DNA from: Methylococcus sp. EFPC2
GTDB taxonomy: Bacteria; Pseudomonadota; Gammaproteobacteria; Methylococcales; Methylococcaceae
Length of the DNA stretch: 64,000 nucleotides
Direction of reading: 5' to 3'
Assembly (NCBI RefSeq): GCF_016925495.1
Contig: NZ_CP070491.1
Span: 4,290,001-4,354,000, forward strand
Below the pieces are notes generated by a model, which did not search any database, was not told the DNA's origin, and saw only the letters and a list, made by a program, of their open reading frames with translations. Positions 26,944 to 35,239 of this stretch are shown here, piece by piece (within the stretch, counting starts at the first letter, position 1; each line of letters starts with the position of its first letter). The position numbers were made by a program, and so were the translations under genes.

Positions 26944-27416
26944 GCCTGCCCCCGGGCTTCTTCCAGAATTTCATCGAAACGCTGCGGCGTGACCCGCCCG
27001 TAGATTTCGCCGTCCACCGTGAGGGCCGGCGAGCAGGCGCAATTGCCCAGGCAGTAGACCGGTTCCAGGCTGAACTGGCCGTCGGCCGTGGTTTCATGGA
27101 AACCGACGCCGAGCTTTTCCTTGACGTATTTCTCCAGGCTGGCGCTGCCCATGGACTGGCAGGACTCGGCGCGGCACAGATGAAGCGTGTGTTTGCCCGG
27201 CGGAGTATCGCGGAAATAGTGATAGAAGGTGATGACGCCATGAACCTCGGCGCGGGACAGATTCAGCGCGCTGGCGATCAGGGGCACGCTGTCGGGTGGA
27301 ATGTAGCCCAGGCTGTCCTGGATGCCGTGCAGGATCGGCAGCAAGGCGCCGGGTTGGTCTTGGAGCTCCGCAATCACCCGGGTGACTGCGCTCTTGTCCC
27401 ATACATGCTGAGTCAT
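26940..27416 (-). CDS. fdsG: NAD-dependent formate dehydrogenase gamma subunit
   Basis: NuoE-like [2Fe-2S] thioredoxin-fold subunit that relays electrons near the FMN. 158 residues. Cluster ligands are in HLCRAESCQ (about 80-88) and [10 protein letters not shown] (about 121-130). First gene of the fdsG-fdsB-fdsA-fdhD-fdsD order. Helical N-terminus [16 protein letters not shown] matches NuoE proteins. Confidence 0.95.
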   Translation of the reverse strand: MTQHVWDKSAVTRVIAELQDQPGALLPILHGIQDSLGYIPPDSVPLIASALNLSRAEVHGVITFYHYFRDTPPGKHTLHLCRAESCQSMGSASLEKYVKEKLGVGFHETTADGQFSLEPVYCLGNCACSPALTVDGEIYGRVTPQRFDEILEEARGQA

Positions 27417-27704
27417 CGCGTTCTCATCGATAATACGTCTGTAATAATCCGCCAGCCTAAGACAGGCGAGGCGCGAATTGTATGCATAAAAGCATAAAAA
27501 TTGGAAAATAAAAACGACGGACTTTCTAGTGGCTTTCCCTGTGGCACATAAGGCCTGTCGCCCGGTCTACGTGGCTTTCGGCGGCTCGTCGTCAGCGCTT
27601 GGCCGCCAGGGCAAACATTACATTTCCTATTAGGAGCCGATCTTCGCAAGGCGGGGATGGTGTGATACGGTAGGCCGGTTACCCTGCCGTTTTCCTCGTC
27701 CCCG
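27417..27704. promoter_or_regulatory. Divergent regulatory region between fdsG and yjbQ
   Basis: A 288-base gap with a strongly AT-rich core at 27477-27515. TATGC-ATAAAA-GCATA (27481-27496) is a perfect inverted repeat and may be a regulator site. On the minus strand, TACAAT (27477-27482) is a plausible -10 for the fds operon, with a weak -35 (TTCCAA, 27501-27506). No gene is visible in the gap. Confidence 0.4.
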
Positions 27705-28130
27705 ATGTGGATACAAAAACAGCTCGTCCTCAAGGCCCGGTCGCGCGGCTTTCATCTGGTCACCGCCGAAATTCTCGGGGCTTTGCCGGAACTGCGGCAG
27801 ATTCGGGTCGGCTTGGCCCATTTCTTCATCCAGCACACCTCCGCCTCCCTGGCCATCAACGAAAACGCCGATCCCAGCGTACGGGCCGATCTGGAATCCC
27901 ATTTCGACAGGCTGGCTCCGGAAGGCGCGGCGCATTACACCCATACCCTGGAAGGCGACGACGACATGCCGGCACATATCAAGGCTTGCGTCCTCGGATC
28001 GAGCGTCACCGTGCCGATAGGCCAGGGCCGGCTGCTTTTGGGAACCTGGCAGGGCATCTATCTGGGCGAGCATCGCGATAGGGGCGGCGCCCGCTCCCTG
28101 GTCGCCACCCTGCAGGGTGAAACCGAATAA
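27705..28130 (+). CDS. yjbQ: YjbQ/UPF0047 family protein
   Basis: 141 residues covering the whole UPF0047 fold: HFFIQHTSASLAINENADPSV (quoted in part as HTSASLAINENADP), LEGDDDMPAHIKACVLG and LLLGTWQGIYLGEHR are all diagnostic. E. coli YjbQ has weak thiamine-phosphate synthase activity in vivo, but the physiological role is unsettled. The conserved His, Glu and Asp residues form a metal-like pocket. It ends 22 bases before the DUF411 gene. Confidence 0.92.
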   Translation: MWIQKQLVLKARSRGFHLVTAEILGALPELRQIRVGLAHFFIQHTSASLAINENADPSVRADLESHFDRLAPEGAAHYTHTLEGDDDMPAHIKACVLGSSVTVPIGQGRLLLGTWQGIYLGEHRDRGGARSLVATLQGETE

Positions 28131-28152
28131 CTTTTCTCCAAGAGTCACGATC

Positions 28153-28629
28153 ATGAAAAAAATCTTGTCCGCGCCGATCCTGTTCACTTTCCTCTCTCCC
28201 GCCTGGGCCGGAAGCGTCTGGGACCAGCCCACCGAAGCTTTGGCCAAGCCGGTCGAGATGACCGTTTACCGCAGCCCCACCTGCGGATGCTGCGGCCAGT
28301 GGATAGAGCACATGAAGAAACAGGGCTTCGTCATCAAGGACATCAAGCGCGAGGACATGGACGCCTTGAAAAAGCAGCTGGGTATACCCTCGGAACTACA
28401 GTCCTGCCATACCGCCAAGGTCGGCGACTATGTGATCGAGGGCCACGTGCCAGCGGCGGACGTGAAGAAGCTGTTGAAAGAGAAGTCCGCCCTGGCCGGC
28501 CTGACCGTGCCCGGCATGGTGGCCGGATCACCGGGCATGGAAGTGGGCGGGAACAAACAGGCTTTCGAGGTCGTCGGCTTCGACAAGACAGGCAAGGCCG
28601 CGCCGGTCAAGACCTACGACCGCTACTGA
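28153..28629 (+). CDS. DUF411/CopG-like periplasmic metal-binding protein
   Basis: 158 residues with a cleaved signal peptide (MKKILSAPILFTFLSPAWA) and a thioredoxin-like DUF411 domain. Possible copper ligands are the CGCC cluster in SPTCGCCGQW (about 43-46), Cys-His in LQSCHTA, His in EGHVP and Met in VPGMVAGSPGM. DUF411 proteins such as CopG from copper-resistance loci bind copper clusters. ATG 28153 is chosen because it gives a proper signal peptide; a longer in-frame opening from 28117 would spoil it. Copper handling would suit a methanotroph. Confidence 0.87.
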   Translation: MKKILSAPILFTFLSPAWAGSVWDQPTEALAKPVEMTVYRSPTCGCCGQWIEHMKKQGFVIKDIKREDMDALKKQLGIPSELQSCHTAKVGDYVIEGHVPAADVKKLLKEKSALAGLTVPGMVAGSPGMEVGGNKQAFEVVGFDKTGKAAPVKTYDRY

Positions 28630-28684
28630 GCCCGCTCAGCCGAAGCGGTAGTGCTTGTTGATCCGGTGACGGTTCTCCCAGGTC

Positions 28685-28743
28685 AGCGTATTCCGCCGCA
28701 CGAAAGGTTAACATTCGGTGGAATACGCTTCGCTATTCCACCC
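28685..28743. repeat. Intergenic palindromic repeat
   Basis: GCGTATTCCGCC (28685-28696) is complementary to GGTGGAATACGC (about 28718-28729), and a second short hairpin GGAATACGCTTCGCTATTCC overlaps it. A REP-like unit of unknown function between the DUF411 gene and a hydrolase. Confidence 0.65.
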
Positions 28744-28817
28744 TTGAATTTTGAGATCATGAGCAGGAGCTTAACGAACCCGAATTTTCCCTTTCCGGCG
28801 CGGCGGAGGCGGGGAGG

Positions 28818-29471
28818 GTGAGCAGGCATGAGCACATTTTTGTCGACGGGCCGGACGGCAGGCTCGAGGTTTTTGTCGAACCTCAGGAGTTGCACCAGGG
28901 CATCGCCCTGATTTCCCATCCTCATCCGCTCTTCGGCGGCACCGCCGACAACAAGGTGGTGACTACCCTGGCCCGCGCCTTCCGCGATTTGGGCTGCGTG
29001 ACGCTGCGGCCCAGCTTTCGGGGCGTCGGCGGTTCCGAAGGCGCTCATGATCACGGCGGCAAGGAGACCCGTGATCAGCAGCACCTACTGGATTGGGCTC
29101 ACGGACGTTACGGTCTGGAACTACCGGTCTACCTCGCCGGCTTTTCCTTCGGGGCCTACGTCACCACGCTGCTCGCCAGGCGTTTGGCCGATGAGGGCAG
29201 GCCCGCTCGGCGCCTGGTGCTCGTGGGCACCGTTGCCGGTTTCATCGAGGGAGCGCGGCACTACGAAACTCCCGAGGTGGCGCGCGACACCCTGGTGATA
29301 CACGGCGAGCGCGACGACATAGTGCCGCTGGCCAATGTTTTGGCGTGGGCCGAGCCCCAGGAGTTGCCGGTGACCGTGATTCCCGGCGCGGACCATTTTT
29401 TCCACCGCAAACTGCCCATCATCCGCGACCTTGTCACGCGCGGCATCGCCGGCACAGCCAATGTGAGATGA
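28818..29471 (+). CDS. Alpha/beta hydrolase (COG2945-like)
   Basis: 217 residues, short alpha/beta-hydrolase fold. HPHPLFGGTADNKVV (oxyanion region), the nucleophile elbow GFSFGAYV with Ser near 110, Asp in HGERDDIVP and His in GADHFFHRKL complete the triad. The family is annotated as esterase or CocE/NonD-related hydrolase, but substrates are unknown. The start is GTG 28818 next to GGGAGGG. It converges with the DUF2167 gene, four bases between stops. Confidence 0.88.
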   Translation: MSRHEHIFVDGPDGRLEVFVEPQELHQGIALISHPHPLFGGTADNKVVTTLARAFRDLGCVTLRPSFRGVGGSEGAHDHGGKETRDQQHLLDWAHGRYGLELPVYLAGFSFGAYVTTLLARRLADEGRPARRLVLVGTVAGFIEGARHYETPEVARDTLVIHGERDDIVPLANVLAWAEPQELPVTVIPGADHFFHRKLPIIRDLVTRGIAGTANVR

Positions 29472-29475
29472 GGTC

Positions 29476-30408
29476 TCAGGCTTCCAGCGTGTCCGTTCCC
29501 TTGCGGCGGCCGAAGCGCTTGCCGAACAGGCCCAGCAGGGCGATGACGGAAACGGCGGCGATCTTGCCGAACTTGGCCAGATAAATCGCGGCCAGGGCGA
29601 ACAAGCCCAGCTTCTTGGCGGCGATGCCGCCCACCAGCGCGGCCAGGCCGTATTCGGCGACATGGTCGCTGCCGGCATCGAAATCCTGGTAACGCTTGCC
29701 GTCGTGGTAATCGAGGGAGGCCAGCAGGGTTTGCGCGACGGGTTTGCGGCTTTCCAGTTCGTCCAGACCGGTCACCAGGTTGAGGCTGATGTAGCCTTCG
29801 CGGCCCAGGGCGTAAGTGTTGTAGTTCACGCTCTGCAGTTCCCCTTCCCCCGCGTTTTTTCCCCGCACGGCGAGAGACCAGACCAGCCGGTGCTCGTCCG
29901 GATCGTAAGCGGGCGCTTGCACCCAGCCCACCACCTCCAGTTGTCCCAGACCGCGTTCGGCGCGCACCTGGTTGATTTCGTCGGCGCTGCGTTTCAGGGT
30001 GTCGAGCAACTCGTCGAGATCCCAGGCTTTCGCGTCGTCGTCCTTGATGTAGCCGGATTTTTCGAAGCTGGCGGCGACCATCCAGCCCTTTTGTTCTCCG
30101 TCCGGCAGGATCAGCCCGAGAAAGCTGTCGCCCCCCGGATTGCCCATGGCTTCCATGAGGCGTCGGGCCTGGCTGGTGGGGACGAAGGCATAGCCTGCCG
30201 GCAGGCTGAGGATGGCCTGGTCGGCCAGCTCGATCTCGCTCGGCCCGTGGACGGTGGCGTCCTTCACCGCTTGCAGGCTGGCTTGAAGCTCCGTTCGTGG
30301 CCCGGAGTTTTCGTTTTCCGCCCACGCGGTCTGAACCAGGATGGACAGGCAGAACAGCGCAAGCAGGCGCCAGGGATGCAGTGTGGAGAAATACATGGGA
30401 TATCGCAT
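29476..30408 (-). CDS. DUF2167 membrane protein
   Basis: 310 residues. A signal peptide (LLALFCLSILVQTAWA) is followed by the DUF2167 domain (SLPAGYAFVPTSQARRLMEAMG, quoted in part as YAFVPTSQARRLM; FEKSGYIKDDDA; VVGWVQAPAYD). Near the C-terminus are two membrane segments (about 255-290, VGGIAAKKLGLFALAAIYLA and VSVIALLGLFG) and a basic tail. Function of DUF2167 is unknown. Start chosen at ATG 30408; ATG 30396 is possible. Confidence 0.87.
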   Translation of the reverse strand: MRYPMYFSTLHPWRLLALFCLSILVQTAWAENENSGPRTELQASLQAVKDATVHGPSEIELADQAILSLPAGYAFVPTSQARRLMEAMGNPGGDSFLGLILPDGEQKGWMVAASFEKSGYIKDDDAKAWDLDELLDTLKRSADEINQVRAERGLGQLEVVGWVQAPAYDPDEHRLVWSLAVRGKNAGEGELQSVNYNTYALGREGYISLNLVTGLDELESRKPVAQTLLASLDYHDGKRYQDFDAGSDHVAEYGLAALVGGIAAKKLGLFALAAIYLAKFGKIAAVSVIALLGLFGKRFGRRKGTDTLEA

Positions 30409-30623
30409 GAGGGAAGTTCTTGAAATAGTGAGGTCCGCGCCGGGCGCGGGCGCTTGCGGACTAGGGTAACAGGATCTCGGACCGTTCGGAGACTCGCGCG
30501 GCCTCTTGGGGGCCGCAAGCCTTCCGTTTTCCGTACTTCCCTGGCGGGTAGGTTTAGGCCGCGGTCGCCAGTTGGCGTAAAATCGCGTGCCTATCCGCCC
30601 CTGTTGCTTGAGGAGTATTCACC

Positions 30624-31082
30624 ATGCGTTTTCCCGTCACCCTTCTACTCGCCGGCCTGGTGCTGGCAGGTTGCAAGTCCGATCCGCCTCAGGAAGAGCC
30701 GGTGTCGGATACCTTGGCCGGCAAGGGCGAATGGCAGGCTTCCACCCTGCCGCCCGAGACCATCGCCAAGATCAATGCCGTCAATCTGGATTACCAGAAA
30801 TGTCTGGATGCCCAACTCGGCGCCCTGGCCGACCGGGAAGGCGATCCGCGCGCCATCGGCGATCTGGTGTTGCGTAATTGCGAAGACAAGCTGACGCCGA
30901 TCAAGACCGCGCTGGATGCGCATGGAGTTCCCGGCCAGATCGGCGAGCGTTATCTGCGCAAGAACCGCAGCCAGGGCGCGCAACGGGTGATGCGCACCGT
31001 TCAGTTCGTCCAGGCTCAGCGCGCCGCGGAGCAGGAAGAAGCCCAACAGGCGTCCTCCTCTGCGCAGGGCAAGAAGAAATAA
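30624..31082 (+). CDS. Small lipoprotein of unknown function
   Basis: 152 residues. MRFPVTLLLAGLVLAGC is a clear lipoprotein signal with lipidated Cys17. The rest is hydrophilic and helical with two further Cys residues (YQKCLDA and LRNCEDK) that could form a disulfide. The C-terminal 30 residues are Gln/Ala/Ser rich and end in KKK. GAGGAG ribosome site. I recognise no family. DUF2760 and Hsp70 genes follow in the same direction after 39 bases. Confidence 0.85.
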   Translation: MRFPVTLLLAGLVLAGCKSDPPQEEPVSDTLAGKGEWQASTLPPETIAKINAVNLDYQKCLDAQLGALADREGDPRAIGDLVLRNCEDKLTPIKTALDAHGVPGQIGERYLRKNRSQGAQRVMRTVQFVQAQRAAEQEEAQQASSSAQGKKK

Positions 31083-31121
31083 AGCCGGGGGCGACGCCCC
31101 TCAACCCAGCCGAGTACACCC

Positions 31122-31748
31122 ATGAAATTCGATCTGAGCATCATCCCGACGACTTATGACACGGTCCACGCCGCCTTGATCGCCACGGTGGCCGGTTTGT
31201 TCTTCCTGCAGTTTTTGTTCTTGCTGGTGGCCTGGCTGGCCCTGCGCAAGAAGTGCAAGCCGGCCGAGGCCCGCCTGGAACCCGCTCCTGCCAGGCCGGC
31301 CGCCGCGGAAGCGCCGGCCCCGGTCGTCAAGACCGAGGTCAGGACCGAAACAGTCGTCGTCAAGGAGGCCACGCCGGATGCGGCGCTGCAATTGCTGGGC
31401 TTGTTGCAGAAGGAAGCGCGCTTCGTCGATTTCATCCAGGAAAACATCGGCAGCTATTCCGACGCCGAGATCGGCGCGGCGGCCCGCGTGGTGCACGAGG
31501 GTTGCAGCAAGGTATTCAAGCAGCATTTCGAGCTGGAGACGGTACGGTCCGAAACCGAGGGCAATCGCATCACCCTGCCCAAGGGCTTCGACGCCTCGGC
31601 CGTCCGCCTGAGCGGCAACATCGTCGGCGAGGCGCCGTTCACCGGCACCCTGGTCCATCGCGGCTGGAAGGTGAAAAACATCACCCTGCCCAAGATCACC
31701 GAAGGGCATGACGTGAGGATCGTCGCCGCGGCGGAGGTGGAACTGTGA
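31122..31748 (+). CDS. DUF2760 membrane-anchored protein
   Basis: 208 residues. One N-terminal membrane helix (about 17-42, ALIATVAGLFFLQFLFLLVAW), an Ala/Pro/Glu linker to about 85, then the DUF2760 domain (LQLLGLLQKEARFVDFIQEN, VVHEGCSKVF, VLVHRGWKV-like TLVHRGWKVKNITLPK). The family nearly always accompanies an Hsp70-like gene, as here with a four-base overlap. It may be a membrane adaptor for that chaperone; this is inference. Confidence 0.88.
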   Translation: MKFDLSIIPTTYDTVHAALIATVAGLFFLQFLFLLVAWLALRKKCKPAEARLEPAPARPAAAEAPAPVVKTEVRTETVVVKEATPDAALQLLGLLQKEARFVDFIQENIGSYSDAEIGAAARVVHEGCSKVFKQHFELETVRSETEGNRITLPKGFDASAVRLSGNIVGEAPFTGTLVHRGWKVKNITLPKITEGHDVRIVAAAEVEL

Positions 31749-33709
31749 GCGAGCCCCGTTATTCGGTCGGCATCGACCTGGGCACCACCAACAGCGTCAT
31801 TTCCTATCTGGAACTGAGCCAGGCGGACGGCGAACATGCGCCGCTGGAAGTGGTCGCCATCCCCCAGTTGGTCAGCCCCGGTGCGGTGGGCGACAAGAAA
31901 CAACTGCCGTCCTTTTTATATCAGGCGCATGAGGCCGAACTGGCGCCGGGCGATGTGGCCTTGCCCTGGGACGAACATCCGGAGGCCATCGTCGGCGAGC
32001 TCGCCCGCCAGTTGGGCGGCAAGACGCCCATCCGGCTGGTCGCGAGCGCCAAGAGCTGGTTGTGCCACAGCGGGGTCGATTGCCGCGCCGCCATCCTGCC
32101 CATCCAGGCGCCGGAAGAGGTACAGCGGGTTTCGCCCCTGCAGGCTTCCATCCATTACCTGCGCCATCTGCGCGACGCCTGGAATGCTCAATACCCCGAT
32201 GCGCCGCTGAGCGAGCAGGAATTGGTCATCACCGTGCCGGCTTCGTTCGACCCGGCCGCGCGCGAGCTGACCGTAGAGGCGGCCCACGCCGTCGGGTTGC
32301 GCCAGGCCATATTGCTGGAAGAGCCGCAATCGGCGCTGTACAGCTGGATACAGAGCAGCGGCGGCGCCTGGCGCGAGCAGGTCAAGACGGGCGACATCAT
32401 CCTGGTCGTGGATGTCGGCGGCGGGACCGCCGACCTTTCCCTGATCGCCGTGACCGAGGACGAAGGCAATCTGGTGCTCAACCGCATCGCCATTGGCGAC
32501 CACATCCTGCTCGGCGGCGACAACATGGATCTAGCGCTCGCCTACGTGCTCAAGCTGAAACTGGAAAAGGAAGGCAAACGCCTGGAGCCCTGGCAGATCC
32601 AGGCGCTCACCCACAGTTGCCGCGATGCCAAGGAAACCCTGCTGGCCGATCCGAACGTCGCGGAGATTCCTGTTGTGGTGCCTAGCCGCGGCTCCTCGTT
32701 GATCGGTGGCACCCTCAGGACTTCGCTGACCCGCGAGGAAGTTTCCCGCACCCTGGTGGAAGGATTCTTTCCCAGGGTCACTGTCACCGACAAACCGGCG
32801 GTGCAGGCGCGCACCGGTCTGACCACGCTGGGTCTGCCGTACGCCAAGGACGCCCGCATCACCGTTCATCTGGCCGGCTTTCTCAGCCGACAGCTCAACG
32901 CGACCAGCGAACTCGGCGGATTCGCCCAGCCCGAGGGCGCGCGCTTCATCCATCCCACGGCGCTGTTGCTCAACGGCGGCGTGTTCAAATCCGAGCCCCT
33001 GAGCCGGCGCTTGCTGGACGTGCTCAACGACTGGTTGCAATCGGACGGCGCACCCGCGGCGCGCCTGCTGGCCGGCGCCGATCTGGATCTCGCGGTCGCG
33101 CGCGGCGCGGCCTATTACGGCTACGTCCGCCAGGGCAAGGGCGTGCGCATCCGCGGCGGCACGGCGGCGGCCTATTACGTCGGCGTGGAAAGCGCCGTGC
33201 CGGCCGTGCCCGGTTTCCCGCCTCCGCTGGAAGCCTTGTGCATCGCGCCTTTCGGCATGGAGGAAGGTACCCGCGCCGAACTACCGCACGACGAATTCGG
33301 CCTGGTGGTTGGCGAACCGGTGCGCTTCCGCTTCTTCGGATCCACCCTGCGTCGCGACGATCAGGTCGGCGCGCGCCTGGACTACTGGAGCGAAGGCGAG
33401 CTGGAAGAACTGGACGAGATCGAAGTGACGCTCTCGGCCGACCGGCGCCAGATCGGCGAAGTGGTGCCGGTGCATCTCGCCGCCCAGGTCAGCGAGGTCG
33501 GCACCTTGCAACTGGAAGCCGTCGCAAGCGGTGGCGAGCGCTGGAAAGTGGAATTCGACGTGAGGGCGGGAGAAGACGCTCCGCGTTCCGCGGAGCCGGC
33601 CAATTTCGAGGAAGTGCCGGAGAATCCCGTCGGGCATTTACAGGAGGAAGCATCCTCAGCGGGCGAAGAGGAAGAAGGGAAGAAATCGTTCTGGCCGTTC
33701 AACAAATGA
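31745..33709 (+). CDS. Hsp70-family protein (DnaK-like)
   Basis: 654 residues. ATPase domain motifs: GIDLGTTNSVISY (phosphate 1), VDVGGGTADLSL (phosphate 2) and LLNGGVFKSEPL (adenosine region). The substrate half after about residue 440 is diverged from DnaK and ends with an acidic EEEEGKKSFWPFNK tail. It is not the housekeeping DnaK: the region around residues 420-560 is unlike it and no GrpE or DnaJ gene is adjacent. Coupled to DUF2760 upstream and a GNAT gene downstream. Confidence 0.92.
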   Translation: MSEPRYSVGIDLGTTNSVISYLELSQADGEHAPLEVVAIPQLVSPGAVGDKKQLPSFLYQAHEAELAPGDVALPWDEHPEAIVGELARQLGGKTPIRLVASAKSWLCHSGVDCRAAILPIQAPEEVQRVSPLQASIHYLRHLRDAWNAQYPDAPLSEQELVITVPASFDPAARELTVEAAHAVGLRQAILLEEPQSALYSWIQSSGGAWREQVKTGDIILVVDVGGGTADLSLIAVTEDEGNLVLNRIAIGDHILLGGDNMDLALAYVLKLKLEKEGKRLEPWQIQALTHSCRDAKETLLADPNVAEIPVVVPSRGSSLIGGTLRTSLTREEVSRTLVEGFFPRVTVTDKPAVQARTGLTTLGLPYAKDARITVHLAGFLSRQLNATSELGGFAQPEGARFIHPTALLLNGGVFKSEPLSRRLLDVLNDWLQSDGAPAARLLAGADLDLAVARGAAYYGYVRQGKGVRIRGGTAAAYYVGVESAVPAVPGFPPPLEALCIAPFGMEEGTRAELPHDEFGLVVGEPVRFRFFGSTLRRDDQVGARLDYWSEGELEELDEIEVTLSADRRQIGEVVPVHLAAQVSEVGTLQLEAVASGGERWKVEFDVRAGEDAPRSAEPANFEEVPENPVGHLQEEASSAGEEEEGKKSFWPFNK

Positions 33710-34176
33710 ACCGACCGGACGCGTCTGCGGGTCCGGGCTACGAGAGCGTGTTGATACGATCTTACGAGTCCGCGGACGAGTCTGCGGTCATCGAACTCTG
33801 GCGGCGATGCGAGCTCATCCGCCCGTGGAACGATCCGCACAAGGACATACGGCGCAAGCTCACTACCCAGGCCGAGCTGTTTCTCGTCGGAGTACTGTAC
33901 GGGGAGATCGTCGGCACGGCCATGGCGGGCTACGACGGCCATCGGGGCTGGGTCAACTACCTCGCCGTCGATCCGGAGCATAGACGCGCGGGCATAGGCC
34001 GGCGGCTCATGCGGCGTGCCGAAGAGAATTTGACGGAACTCGGATGCCCCAAGCTGAATCTCCAGGTCCGCACCGGCAACCATGAGGTCCTCGAGTTCTA
34101 CCGTCGGCTCGGTTACCGGGTCGACGAAGTCGTGAGTCTGGGGAAACGCCTCATTTCCGATACGCCCGAGGTCTGA
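33706..34176 (+). CDS. GNAT acetyltransferase (YpeA-like)
   Basis: 156 residues from ATG 33706, overlapping the Hsp70 stop by four bases. The GNAT core has the acetyl-CoA motif VDPEHRRAGIGRRLM (about 93-107), preceded by GWVNYLAV and followed by NLQVRTGNHEVLEFYRRLGY. This matches YpeA-type acetyltransferases. Substrate unknown. The longer in-frame opening from 33238 lies inside the Hsp70 gene and is Arg-rich, so it is rejected. Confidence 0.9.
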   Translation: MNRPDASAGPGYESVLIRSYESADESAVIELWRRCELIRPWNDPHKDIRRKLTTQAELFLVGVLYGEIVGTAMAGYDGHRGWVNYLAVDPEHRRAGIGRRLMRRAEENLTELGCPKLNLQVRTGNHEVLEFYRRLGYRVDEVVSLGKRLISDTPEV

Positions 34177-34277
34177 GGGTCAATCCGGGTGCGTCACTGT
34201 GGCTAGCCAGTGTTATTCGGGCCGGTGAACGCGTCACTTGTGCGACGGTTTGTTTATTAACCTGGCCCACATGTCAT

Positions 34278-34330
34278 GGTGGGAGCGGGTTACAGGCCGC
34301 GATCTTCGCGGGCTAAAGCCCGCTCCCACA
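34278..34330. repeat. REP-like palindrome (GTGGGAGCGGG family), copy 1
   Basis: TGGTGGGAGCGGG at 34278-34290 is complementary to CCCGCTCCCACA at the far end (34319-34330), with inner arms around GCGATCTTCGC. Two related copies lie at 35154 and 37369. Confidence 0.8.
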
Positions 34331-34396
34331 GAACTGGCCAGGGAAATTTCAGGCGACCTTAATAGCGATAGCACAAGAATTGGCGGCGGTATCCGG

Positions 34397-35047
34397 CTAA
34401 AGCGCCCGGCGTCTTCGCCAGTACCGATAAGCCATCCATCCCACCGGCGCCAATAAGGCGATCGCCAACAGGGCCGTCGGTACCAGGTGGCCGAGGGTCC
34501 GGCCGGGATCGCTGCCGACGCACAAGGGGATGCTCAGCCTGTCCTCGTCGCTGAGAGCCTCTGCGCCGCCGCGGGTAAAGACGACGGCATAGCGGCCCTT
34601 GCGGTCGAGGTCGACCTGCAATTCGACAACGCCTTTGGCATAGCGTTGCGGGGGGACATCCAGCAGGACGCGCGGATGGTCGGAGCTGACGCTCTGGCCA
34701 GGCTCGCTCTCCACATCTTCCGCGACGACTCTTAGCCCTAAGGGTATGCGCGGCAATTCCGGCCCGACCAAATCCGCGGTGAAGTAGACGGTGCCCGGCT
34801 CGGGCAGCTCGTGACAATAGGCGCGGAACACTTCTTGAGTGAGCCGCGTGTCCCGATGGGTTTGGGCGGGCTGTACGCGGACGCTGAAATAGACGGAGAA
34901 GAATTCCGTGGCGACCGGACAGCCGATATGGGCGTTGCCGGCTTGCGGCGACGGGTTGTCGTTGTAGCCAGGGCTGGTGCAGCCGGCCGCGACCCAGGCT
35001 AAAACCGGGATCGCTAAGCACGATAACGCTCGGGTAAGCCAGTTCAC
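34397..35047 (-). CDS. Unknown predicted lipoprotein with C-terminal membrane helix
   Basis: 216 residues. The N-terminus LAIPVLAWVAAGC looks like a lipoprotein signal with Cys23. The exported part has an Ig-like, beta-rich look (VYFTADLVGPELPRIPLGLRV, quoted for character; LLDVPPQRYAKGVVELQVDL) and conserved-looking Cys residues at about 43, 77 and 176. A hydrophobic segment near the C-terminus (LVPTALLAIALLAPVGWMAY) is followed by RYWRRRR, predicting a cytoplasmic tail. I recognise no family. Flanked by repeats on both sides. Confidence 0.75.
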   Translation of the reverse strand: MNWLTRALSCLAIPVLAWVAAGCTSPGYNDNPSPQAGNAHIGCPVATEFFSVYFSVRVQPAQTHRDTRLTQEVFRAYCHELPEPGTVYFTADLVGPELPRIPLGLRVVAEDVESEPGQSVSSDHPRVLLDVPPQRYAKGVVELQVDLDRKGRYAVVFTRGGAEALSDEDRLSIPLCVGSDPGRTLGHLVPTALLAIALLAPVGWMAYRYWRRRRAL

Positions 35048-35153
35048 GATATACCCTCGGCCGGACGGAGTGGGGTGAGTCGATGATAAGAGAACGGCTG
35101 CCGTTGTTCAAAATCCCGCGCCGACCGTAGGCCGGTTCCAACCGAGCCGGTAC

Positions 35154-35182
35154 GCAGGAGCGGGCTTGAGCCCGCGATGGCC
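35154..35182. repeat. REP-like palindrome (GTGGGAGCGGG family), copy 2
   Basis: GCAGGAGCGGGCTTGAGCCC then GCGATGGCCG, a shorter member of the family at 34278 and 37369. The inner GGGCTTGAGCCC is a perfect hairpin. Confidence 0.75.
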
Positions 35183-35239
35183 GCAGCCTGAACGTTGCTC
35201 CCGAAAAGAGCCCTTAAGCCGGGCCGAGCAATCGTCCGG

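Noticed and set aside
25435-27003. 522-codon plus-strand frame opposite fdsB
   Set aside because: Same reason: an antisense shadow of the minus-strand gene.
33238-33705. In-frame upstream extension of the GNAT gene through the Hsp70 gene
   Set aside because: Arg-rich, without family resemblance, and wholly inside the Hsp70 coding sequence; ATG 33706 gives a normal GNAT length.
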